5,444 nucleotides of DNA from JABDJZ01 sp047611125 (GTDB taxonomy: Bacteria; Bacteroidota; Rhodothermia; Rhodothermales; UBA10348): contig JBLFXH010000236.1 in NCBI GenBank assembly GCA_047611125.1, forward strand, positions 1 to 5,444, read 5' to 3'. Shown here one piece after another: positions 1 through 5,402 of the stretch. The notes under the pieces were generated by a model. It ran no database searches, was not told where the DNA came from, and worked only from the letters and a program-made list of their open reading frames with translations. Position numbers and translations under genes: made by a program. Every line of letters starts with the position of its first letter. The first letter of the stretch is position 1.

Positions 1-2
1 GC

Positions 3-461
3 CTGCAGGTGAATCGCACCATGGAACTCCTGGACGATACCGGCCAGCCGTCCGGTGCTGTGATTCGTGGCGGCGACGCGAACCCTCAGGTGGCCTCAGG
101 CGAATTGTATCTGGTTACTCTCAGGCTTATCACTCCCACGGATCGCCACTACATTGTTGTCGATGATCCCCTTCCGGCCGGGCTAGAGCCGGTAAACACG
201 GCATTTACCTCTACACGGTCCGACCTGTCTGGGACCACCGGAAGTGATCGTTGGTGGGGGTCCTTTAATCACACCGAACTGCGGGATGAGCGCGTGCTGC
301 TGTTTGCCGACTATCTGGCGCGGGGCGAGCACGTGTATCGGTATGTGGTGCGGGCCGGCGTGGCTGGAGATTTTTCCTGGCCGGGTGTGCAGGCAGAGGC
401 CATGTACGAGCCGAGCGTTCGTGGGCTTGGGGCTGCAGGCCGGTTGGTGGTGGCGCGTTGA
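3..461 (+). CDS. Bacterial alpha-2-macroglobulin, C-terminal end (partial, cut by left edge)
   Basis: The reading frame is open from the first bases, so this is the 3' end of a longer gene; 152 residues are visible. Bacterial alpha-2-macroglobulins are large envelope proteins (usually well over 1,500 residues) thought to trap proteases, often working with penicillin-binding protein PBP1C. The visible part matches the last beta-sandwich domain of the family: the signature VDDPLPAGLEPVN near the middle, then HTELRDERVLLFADYL, a YRY strand pair, and the closing QAEAMYEPSVRG stretch before a short basic end (VVAR) and TGA. This order is what I know from YfhM-like and related proteins. The thioester motif CxEQ and the bait region would lie upstream and cannot be checked. 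The GTG at 9 and ATG at 21 are internal codons, not starts. The end looks natural for the family, so the protein itself is probably not truncated at its C-terminus. Family call confident; subtype unknown. Confidence 0.85.
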   Translation: MQVNRTMELLDDTGQPSGAVIRGGDANPQVASGELYLVTLRLITPTDRHYIVVDDPLPAGLEPVNTAFTSTRSDLSGTTGSDRWWGSFNHTELRDERVLLFADYLARGEHVYRYVVRAGVAGDFSWPGVQAEAMYEPSVRGLGAAGRLVVAR

Positions 462-476
462 GGGCGAAGCGTTGAC

Positions 477-545
477 AGAAAGAGCCAATGGGCGGTCCTG
501 CTCGATCCGAGTGGGGCGGCGTTGGGGCTCATCCCTGTCGTCCCG
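477..545 (+). pseudogene. Remnant of a lost first VOC domain (last two strands only)
   Basis: In the same frame as the VOC gene that follows, codons from about 477 to 545 read RKSQWAVLLDPSGAALGLIP and onward. This is the typical closing segment of a VOC/glyoxalase-fold domain: a WAVLLDPSGA turn followed by the final beta strand. No ATG, GTG or TTG precedes it in frame after the alpha-2-macroglobulin stop at 459-461; the first is the TTG at 522, inside the final strand. The rest of the domain, roughly 100 residues, is absent because the alpha-2-macroglobulin gene occupies the space. The segment is therefore best read as the leftover end of a first domain of a two-domain VOC protein. The break lies between about 459 and 477. 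Confidence 0.6.
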
Positions 546-956
546 GCCGACGCCATCCGCCCGACTGAAGACGAGGGGGCGCCTGCCGGTTGCATCGCTT
601 GGTTGGACCTCACAGTCGCCGACGCTTCGGCAACCCGCGACTTCTATCGGCAGGTGGTTGGCTGGTCTGTAAAAGACGTCCCTTTGAAGGACGCAAACGA
701 ATCCTACTCCGACTACGAGATGTTGGGCGGTGACGGACGCCTGGCTGCGAGTGTTTGCCATGCTCGCGGAGTGAACCTGGGCCTACCGCCGGTCTGGTTG
801 ATCCACCTCCCCGTTCGCGACCTAGCAGAGAGCGTCCGTCGCGTGCGAGACGAAGGGGGCAAAGTCATCAAGACGACGACCGGGGGCGACGGAGAACTCG
901 CCTGTGCCGTGATTCAGGATCCGGTAGGGGCGCACCTTGCATTGCTACCGGGCTGA
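522..956 (+). CDS. VOC family (glyoxalase/bleomycin-resistance fold) protein, probably 5'-truncated
   Basis: From the TTG at 522 the product would have 144 residues and holds one complete VOC module of two beta-alpha-beta-beta-beta halves. The first half starts at about residue 24 (IAWLDLTVADASATRDFY, then VVGW, DYEMLGGDG). The second starts at about residue 89 (PPVWLIHLPVRDLAESVRRV, EGGKVIK) and ends AVIQDPVGAHLALLPG. Such proteins are cytoplasmic and usually metal-dependent isomerases, dioxygenases or ligand binders. Here the first strand carries Trp where a metal-binding His is often found, so a glyoxalase I reaction is unlikely and the substrate is unknown. The GVNLGLPPVWL stretch is typical of the subgroup often found as the second half of two-domain VOC proteins. 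TTG 522 is the first usable start after the upstream stop, but there is no Shine-Dalgarno sequence and the next in-frame ATG (720) falls mid-domain. Whether a stable protein is made is doubtful. The domain call is firm; gene integrity is not. Confidence 0.72.
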   Translation: MGLIPVVPADAIRPTEDEGAPAGCIAWLDLTVADASATRDFYRQVVGWSVKDVPLKDANESYSDYEMLGGDGRLAASVCHARGVNLGLPPVWLIHLPVRDLAESVRRVRDEGGKVIKTTTGGDGELACAVIQDPVGAHLALLPG

Positions 957-990
957 CGGACTCTCTGCAGCACCGGCGGGAGATTTTGCC

Positions 991-1020
991 GTTGCCCTGA
1001 CAAATTTTCAGGGCCGCAAC
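991..1020. terminator. Possible bidirectional terminator hairpin between convergent VOC and yehS genes
   Basis: GCCCTGA (994-1000) and TCAGGGC (1008-1014) form a perfect 7-bp stem with a 7-base loop. GTT (991-993) and AAC (1018-1020) can add 3 bp across a 3-base bulge. The hairpin sits 34 bases after the VOC stop and overlaps the yehS stop codon (1008-1010), so it could end transcripts from both sides. Neither strand has a clear T-run after the stem, so intrinsic termination would be weak and the role is inferred from position and symmetry. Confidence 0.4.
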
Positions 1021-1466
1021 TCCACTTGCAACCCCTTCAGAAAATACCTCAAGATCTGGTTGTTCATCTCGCGGAAATTCTTGTGCCCCGGTCGGCGAAA
1101 GAAGGCACTCAGCTCGTGATTGCTGAGATTAAAATCCGCCAGGGCAAGCAACCGGATCATGTCATCGCCCTTCAGATTCAGGGCAATCTTCAGCTTGTTG
1201 GCAATGATGTTGTTGTTCAGGCTCGTCTCCGGCGCAGGCTGTGGCCCCGGGCGCTTGCCGCGCCTGTGGTTGATCAGGCCGTTGAGAAATGCCGCCAACT
1301 CCGGATCGCCCAGCGGCTCGTGCAGGGGGCTGTCTTCGCCCTCGAGCCATTTTTTCACCTGATCCTTGGTGGTGGCGTGCTCAGCTGCCGCAAAGACAGT
1401 GACCATCTCAGCATCGCTGTAGTCAAACATGTAGCGCAGGCGGATCAAAACATCATTGCAGGTCAT
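1008..1466 (-). CDS. yehS: DUF1456 family protein (YehS-like)
   Basis: The 152-residue product has the length and layout of E. coli YehS. Two related DUF1456 repeats lie at about residues 4-72 (NDVLIRLRYMFDYSDAEMV ... WLEGED ... ELAAFLNGLI) and 84-149 (NNNIIANKLKIALNLKGDDM ... LALADFNLSNHELSAFFRRP, then GHKN). A charged, Pro-rich linker (RRGKRPGPQPAPE) joins them. The second repeat, with ALADFxLSxHELSA and RRPGHKN, is the family's hallmark. No biochemical function is established for the family; there are no signal peptide or membrane segments, so it is probably cytoplasmic. ATG 1466 is preceded by AAGGAAGA at 1471-1478, the only good Shine-Dalgarno site in this window. It is the only minus-strand gene, convergent with the VOC gene and divergent from the small membrane protein gene. 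Its codon choice (more CTG and TTG, AAA pairs) differs from the CTC/GTC/GAC-rich lipoprotein genes, and the family is best known from Gammaproteobacteria, which hints at transfer. The gene appears intact. Confidence 0.93.
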   Translation of the reverse strand: MTCNDVLIRLRYMFDYSDAEMVTVFAAAEHATTKDQVKKWLEGEDSPLHEPLGDPELAAFLNGLINHRRGKRPGPQPAPETSLNNNIIANKLKIALNLKGDDMIRLLALADFNLSNHELSAFFRRPGHKNFREMNNQILRYFLKGLQVELRP

Positions 1467-1470
1467 CGGC

Positions 1471-1478
1471 TCTTCCTT
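1471..1478 (-). promoter_or_regulatory. Shine-Dalgarno site of yehS
   Basis: On the minus strand AAGGAAGA ends 4 bases before the ATG at 1466, with its GG core about 8 bases upstream of the start. It fixes the yehS start. The other ATG just upstream on this strand (1488-1486) is out of frame. No comparable site precedes the other genes in the window. Confidence 0.6.
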
Positions 1479-1547
1479 CGGGGTTCATGGTTGGCTCTCG
1501 GCAGCCCTTGGTCGCCAGAGATCGAGATAGTTCTTCCTGGCCGACCT

Positions 1548-1564
1548 CCAACGCTGGTCGTTGG
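1548..1564. repeat. Short perfect inverted repeat in the yehS / membrane-protein divergent region
   Basis: CCAACG (1548-1553) and CGTTGG (1559-1564) are perfect inverted copies around a 5-base spacer. They lie in the 116-base stretch between yehS (minus) and the small membrane protein gene (plus), where an operator for either gene could sit. Six-base arms are short enough to occur by chance in GC-rich DNA, and I could not find convincing -35/-10 boxes beside them. Confidence 0.3.
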
Positions 1565-1582
1565 CGCGGGTGTTCCTGATTG

Positions 1583-1831
1583 ATGTCTTGGACGATGCTT
1601 GTTATTGGGACCTATCTGTTTGTTCGCACTGCAAGGCCCCATGAATGGAAAGGAAGACTTGCGATTTCCTCGCTTCTTGCGCTGGTGGTTGTGATCTGGT
1701 CAAGTCAGCCGTTTTCTCCCCCGCCACCCAGTTCTGGCGCTATCGCGTTGGTCGGTCTTTCAATGTTTCTGCTACCCCTGTGGGGAATGTGGATTGACAA
1801 CACCTCAAGGTTGCGTCCTGACACGGCGTAA
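1583..1831 (+). CDS. Small hydrophobic membrane protein of unknown function
   Basis: The ATG at 1583 gives 82 residues; a TTG at 1580 directly before it and an ATG at 1595 are alternatives. A stop (TGA 1577-1579) closes the frame immediately upstream. Hydrophobic segments lie at about residues 2-14 (short), 25-40 (LAISSLLALVVVIW) and 53-70 (GAIALVGLSMFLLPLWGMW). They are separated by a basic loop (RTARPHEWKGR) and a Pro-rich loop (QPFSPPPPSS). The end is polar (DNTSRLRPDTA). Two or three membrane passes are likely, with the basic loop inside the cell by the positive-inside rule. I do not recognise the family. The layout could be the last part of a larger multi-pass protein, so 5' truncation is possible. 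There is no clear ribosome binding site. Codons are visibly more AT-ending (CTT, GTT, ATT, TCT) than in the lipoprotein genes downstream, which supports a separate origin. Coding status is moderately supported by the organised hydrophobic pattern. Confidence 0.6.
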   Translation: MSWTMLVIGTYLFVRTARPHEWKGRLAISSLLALVVVIWSSQPFSPPPPSSGAIALVGLSMFLLPLWGMWIDNTSRLRPDTA

Positions 1832-1833
1832 TT

Positions 1834-1918
1834 GAGACCGCTAATCGACTAACCGTTATCCTGCGGTGGCCCCGTAATGCTCTGGCCGCTGGCCGTCGCA
1901 AACCGGAGACCGCATAAT
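1834..1918. repeat. Imperfect direct repeat GAGACCGC(A)TAAT in the region before the S15 gene
   Basis: GAGACCGCTAAT (1834-1845) and GAGACCGCATAAT (1906-1918) differ only by one inserted A and are about 60 bases apart. Between them is a perfect 7-base tandem, CTGGCCG twice (1882-1895), and a related CGTAATGC (1873-1880) that echoes CATAATGC (1913-1920). The 122-base stretch 1832-1953 has no gene. The copies could be regulator half-sites or duplication scars; both readings are inference. Confidence 0.35.
1890..1918 (+). promoter_or_regulatory. Weak sigma70-like promoter candidate for the S15 hydrolase operon
   Basis: CATAAT (1913-1918) matches the TATAAT consensus at five of six bases. The hexamer 17 bases upstream, TGGCCG (1890-1895), matches TTGACA poorly. 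Transcription would begin near 1925, giving a leader of about 30 bases before ATG 1954. The -10 overlaps the second copy of the direct repeat, which would suit a regulator binding there. The evidence is one good hexamer plus position. Confidence 0.2.
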
Positions 1919-1953
1919 GCAAGCTTTTGCCTGGCAATCCCGAACCTCCCACC

Positions 1954-4056
1954 ATGATCAACATCAGACTCCGCTTACTCCTGGCCATGGGGCTGCTCTT
2001 TACCGTCGTCGCAATCGGGGGGTGTCAGTCTAACGACGGTGCCAGCATGAGCCCCAACACACTCTCCGGAGACTGGGACTACTACCGGATGCTCGGCGGC
2101 GAATCACGGGAAGGGTTCGAGGCCAAGCGGCGATTCGGCTTTGCCCACTTCGAAGGTTCCAACGCTGAAGGGGCGCGGCTCCACCGCAGAACTGGGGGGA
2201 ATCTGGAAGTGGTGAATGGACTGACCCTGAAGGGAGACTCCCTCCTCTTGGACTTCGAATCGGGCCGATCCGTCCGGGCCGTGGTAGCGGGTGACACGAT
2301 CACCGGCCGCATCTACCGAGACGGGGCTCCCGTGCAGCGCATGTGGCTAGTTCGACGAGACACACCTCCGGTCTACGAGCCGCTCTTTCCACTCTGGTCG
2401 GGTCCTGTTTCCGATTCCTCGTACGCCGTGGAGATCGACGAGGCCGTGCCAATGACGGCCCGGGACGGCACGACCCTCATGTCTTTCGTTGGTCGCCCGG
2501 TGGGTGACGGCCCCTTCGGCGTGGTCATGGAGCGCACACCCTATCTCCGGTTCGACAGGAGAAGCGCCAATTTTTGGGCCTCCCGTGGGTTCATCTATGT
2601 GAAGCAGGATGTCCGCGGACGCGGCGGCTCCGGTGGCATCCTGGACATGAACGCGATGCAGGAGCAGGACGGGTATGACGCCGTAGAGTGGGCGGCCTCG
2701 CTCCCCGGGAGCAATGGGAAGGTCGGAATGGTCGGTGCCTCGAATCCGGGACTCTATGCTTGGTATGCGGCCATCGCTGCCCCGCCTCACCTGGCCGCTA
2801 TCGCGCCGACGGTTGCCACCGCCGATCCGATCCGACTCGTGCCGTACATCGACATGATCTTCTCTCCCACCATCGTGCCGTGGCTCTGCTTGACGGCGGT
2901 GAAGGAGACCCTATCGGACATGAGTGATCTGGATTTGGTGTCGGCCTTCAAGCACCTTCCGGTCATCGAAGCCGCCGAGCGCGCGGGATGCCCGAGGCCG
3001 CAATATTGGGACGACTGGTTCGACCATCAGGAGCTCGATGATTACTGGCAGAGCCTGTCCATCGAGGCTCGGCTGAACCGGGTCCGGGTTCCGGTCCTGG
3101 GAATGGCCGGCTGGCACGATGACGCGCGGGGGACCACCCGTAATTACGAGCGCCTGGCCAGGGTTGATGAGCACCCGTTCCAGCGAATCGTCATGAGCGC
3201 CGGTGCCCACAAGGGCATCGACTATGTCAATGGCGATTTCGGTCCGCACGCCCGCATCAGTTATCGCGACCTGCAGCTCCGCTGGTTCGACCACTACCTG
3301 AAAGGTCTGGACAACGGCGTGGACACCGAGCCCCCGGTGGATCTGTTCATCATGGGCGACAACGAGTGGCGCCAGGAAAACGAGTGGCCACTGGCCCGGA
3401 CCGAGTACACGAACTTCTATCTCCACTCTGGGGGAAACGCCAACGGTGCCCAAGGAGACGGGGCCCTCAGCACCACACTCCCGGGTGCCGATGAGCCTGC
3501 GGATACGTACACGTATGATCCCGGCAATCCCACACCCTTCCTCGTTGACGCTCGGGAGTTGGAGCTGAGTCTGAACGAGGACTATTCGGAAGTCCACCGC
3601 ACCCGCTCCGACGTCCTCGTCTACAACACGGAGCCGCTCACCGACGAGATGGAGATCACCGGTCCCATGACCGCCACGTTGTACGCAGCGACAGATGCCC
3701 GGGACACGGACTGGTATGTCATGCTGCTGAATGTCCATCCGGACGGGACTGCCGAGAGGATCCAGGAGGGAGCATCCCGCGCACGATTCCGAGACGGATT
3801 CGACAAGCCGTCTCTCCTCGAGCCGGGCCGGGTCTACAAATACGAGATGGACATGTGGTTCACCGGAATCGTCATACCGGCCGGAAACCGTCTGCGAGTG
3901 GTGGTCTCGTCGGCCCTCTTCCCCAAGTACGATCGCAACCTGAACACCGGCGGGGACAACGAGAGGGATACGGAATTTGTGTCGGCTAGGCAGCGGATCC
4001 TCCACGGTCAGGAGTATCCTTCGCATGTGACGCTTCCGTTGATCCCCAGACGGTAG
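1954..4056 (+). CDS. Lipoprotein CocE/NonD (peptidase S15) family serine hydrolase with extra N-terminal domain
   Basis: From ATG 1954 the product has 700 residues. An Arg-bearing n-region and a hydrophobic core lead to a lipobox ending GGC with Cys24, so it should be exported and lipid-anchored. An upstream in-frame TTG (1927) would add a Pro-rich leader and is less likely. Residues about 36-135 form a strand-rich domain unlike the catalytic part. The alpha/beta-hydrolase (S15) domain spans about 158-445. It has TPY (Tyr197, the oxyanion-hole Tyr position in cocaine esterase), QDVRGRGGSGG (218-228), nucleophile motif GASNPG (Ser263), acid in GWHDD (Asp389) and His419 in GAHKG. The triad is complete, but Asn follows Ser263 where Tyr is usual. 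The jelly-roll domain (PF08530 type) covers about 444-695, with EPLTDEMEITGP and FPKYDRNLNTGG. Family members cleave esters or amides such as acyl-amino-acid, antibiotic or cocaine esters; the substrate here is unknown. There is no Shine-Dalgarno site. The next gene begins 44 bases downstream on the same strand. Confidence 0.93.
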   Translation: MINIRLRLLLAMGLLFTVVAIGGCQSNDGASMSPNTLSGDWDYYRMLGGESREGFEAKRRFGFAHFEGSNAEGARLHRRTGGNLEVVNGLTLKGDSLLLDFESGRSVRAVVAGDTITGRIYRDGAPVQRMWLVRRDTPPVYEPLFPLWSGPVSDSSYAVEIDEAVPMTARDGTTLMSFVGRPVGDGPFGVVMERTPYLRFDRRSANFWASRGFIYVKQDVRGRGGSGGILDMNAMQEQDGYDAVEWAASLPGSNGKVGMVGASNPGLYAWYAAIAAPPHLAAIAPTVATADPIRLVPYIDMIFSPTIVPWLCLTAVKETLSDMSDLDLVSAFKHLPVIEAAERAGCPRPQYWDDWFDHQELDDYWQSLSIEARLNRVRVPVLGMAGWHDDARGTTRNYERLARVDEHPFQRIVMSAGAHKGIDYVNGDFGPHARISYRDLQLRWFDHYLKGLDNGVDTEPPVDLFIMGDNEWRQENEWPLARTEYTNFYLHSGGNANGAQGDGALSTTLPGADEPADTYTYDPGNPTPFLVDARELELSLNEDYSEVHRTRSDVLVYNTEPLTDEMEITGPMTATLYAATDARDTDWYVMLLNVHPDGTAERIQEGASRARFRDGFDKPSLLEPGRVYKYEMDMWFTGIVIPAGNRLRVVVSSALFPKYDRNLNTGGDNERDTEFVSARQRILHGQEYPSHVTLPLIPRR

Positions 4057-4100
4057 CCTCACGAGCATATTGCCCCACTCCACAACGACCCGACAGCCGC

Positions 4101-5402
4101 ATGAAGTCCCTCCTCCCGCTCGGCCTTCTCATTCTCGTATGCGCCGCGTGCACAGACTCCAACCGCGGGCACGACAAAGCGGAATCCGAATCGACGGCCA
4201 TCGCCACCTTCGACGCCCCGCTAGGCGTGCAGCTCTGGAGCTTCCGCGCTAAGGCCCAGGAAGACCCGCTGGCCATGCTCGAAATGGTCAACGACATGGG
4301 CTTCGCCCACGTGGAGACCGCGGGCCTGTATGACATGGCTGCCGATTCGTTTGCCCAGGCCATCTCCGCCGCGGGGCTTCAGGTATCGTCCATGCACGTC
4401 TCCCTGGACGAGATGAAGACGAACATGGGCGGTGTGATTGCCGATGCGAAAGCCGTCGGGGCCGGATATGTAGGGACCGCCTGGTATCCTCACGAGGGCG
4501 ACTTCACCGAGGCCGACGCGCGCCAGGCCATCATGGACTTTAACGAGTTGGGCAGGGCGTTGAAAGATGCCGGGCTCCAGTTCTTCTACCACAACCATGG
4601 GTACGAACCCCGCCCATATGGGGATGGCACATTGCTGGACCTCATCATTGACGAGACAGACCCAGACCTTGTGGCCTTTGAGATGGACGTACTCTGGACC
4701 TGGCTCCCGAATGTCGATCCGGTCGCGCTCATCCAGCGGCATCCCGGGCGATTCAAGCTCATGCACATCAAGGACATGCAGCCCGGAATCGAGCGTGGCT
4801 CCCTAAGCGGTGGACTGCCGGCAGAGCAGAAGGCGGTCATCGGCCAGGGGCAGGTAAATTGGCCCGCGCTGCTTGAGGCCGCGCAAGCAGACGGGTTTGA
4901 ACATTTCTATCTGGAGGAAGAGTCCACTGACCCGATCGGGAACGCGCCGAAGAGCGTGGCCTATCTGAAAACGATGACGTACAGAGAAGACCGGGAAGAC
5001 CGGCAGGCCGAGGTAGCCGCGGCCGGCGCGTCCGTCATGGCTTTCGACCTGGACCGGACCACCCACGTGTTTGAGCCGACAGAAGACGGCGGACTGCAGA
5101 CCGTTCTCTCCGACGACGGCGATGAAGAACAGGTGGCTCTCATTCGAGCGCATCTAGCGGAAGAAGCCGAGCGGTTTGCCCGTGGTGATTTTCACGATCC
5201 GGCGATGATCCACGGCGATGACATGGCCGGACTCCACGCTCTCATGACTGGCCATGAGCGCATGGACGTCGCCTACCAAGACGTGGCGCTGGGTGGCGAA
5301 ATTCGATACCAATCCGAGGACGCAGACCTTGTGACGGCCATCCACTCTTGGTTTGAGGCACAGGTGCGGGACCACGGGGACCACGCACAGTCTCACGAGT
5401 AG
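4101..5402 (+). CDS. Lipoprotein xylose-isomerase-like TIM barrel (sugar phosphate isomerase/epimerase family) fused to a C-terminal His/Asp-rich domain
   Basis: The 433-residue product starts with a lipoprotein signal (MKSLLPLGLL, lipobox CAAC, Cys17). Residues about 39-292 form an AP-endonuclease-2/xylose-isomerase-like barrel: VQLWSFR (strand 1), HVETAG (Glu72), SMHVS (His99), FYHNHGYE (His164, His166), AFEMDVLW (Glu194, Asp196), LMHIKD (His222, Asp225) and YLEEE (Glu272-274). The usual divalent-metal ligand positions of the family are present, so it is probably active. Relatives isomerise, epimerise or oxidise/dehydrate sugars and inositols; the substrate cannot be named. Such proteins usually end soon after the last strand. 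Here a charged linker (REDREDRQ, 295-302) leads to a further 130 residues: FDLDRTTHVF, a helix-rich middle (ALIRAHLAEEAERFARGDF), HDPAMIHGDDMAGL, and a His/Asp-rich end (DHGDHAQSHE). From memory these motifs resemble small standalone uncharacterised bacterial proteins, making this a domain fusion. No Shine-Dalgarno site is seen; the gene probably shares a transcript with the S15 hydrolase. Confidence 0.9.
   Translation: MKSLLPLGLLILVCAACTDSNRGHDKAESESTAIATFDAPLGVQLWSFRAKAQEDPLAMLEMVNDMGFAHVETAGLYDMAADSFAQAISAAGLQVSSMHVSLDEMKTNMGGVIADAKAVGAGYVGTAWYPHEGDFTEADARQAIMDFNELGRALKDAGLQFFYHNHGYEPRPYGDGTLLDLIIDETDPDLVAFEMDVLWTWLPNVDPVALIQRHPGRFKLMHIKDMQPGIERGSLSGGLPAEQKAVIGQGQVNWPALLEAAQADGFEHFYLEEESTDPIGNAPKSVAYLKTMTYREDREDRQAEVAAAGASVMAFDLDRTTHVFEPTEDGGLQTVLSDDGDEEQVALIRAHLAEEAERFARGDFHDPAMIHGDDMAGLHALMTGHERMDVAYQDVALGGEIRYQSEDADLVTAIHSWFEAQVRDHGDHAQSHE
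4986..5003 (+). repeat. Exact 9-base tandem duplication in the inter-domain linker
   Basis: GAAGACCGG occurs twice back to back (4986-4994 and 4995-5003), in frame, encoding EDR-EDR at residues 296-301. It sits exactly between the end of the TIM barrel and the start of the C-terminal domain. Being a multiple of three, it lengthens the linker without breaking the frame. It may come from replication slippage or mark the fusion joint. Confidence 0.7.

Noticed and set aside
183..761. Minus-strand open frame of 192 codons across the alpha-2-macroglobulin end and VOC gene
   Set aside because: It spans two unrelated plus-strand protein domains, and its translation is composition-biased without motifs.
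1026..1583. Open plus-strand frame of 185 codons opposite yehS
   Set aside because: It mirrors the yehS coding sequence and has no domain signature; the YehS match on the minus strand is clear over full length.
1919..1937. Tiny inverted repeats GCAA-TTGC and TTGCC-GGCAA before the S15 gene
   Set aside because: Arms of four to five bases with loops of one to four bases are expected by chance, and there is no terminator T-run.
1927..1953. TTG 1927 as the start of the S15 hydrolase
   Set aside because: It would place a Pro-rich, uncharged leader before the signal peptide; ATG 1954 gives a standard lipoprotein signal.
2911..4083. Long open frame of 390 codons on the minus strand opposite the S15 gene
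   Set aside because: It is wholly antisense to a well-supported hydrolase, its translation lacks any recognisable motif and is rich in V/R/G as expected for a GC-rich shadow frame.
4221..4766. Minus-strand open frame of 181 codons opposite the TIM barrel
   Set aside because: Shadow of the barrel coding frame; no independent start signal or family.
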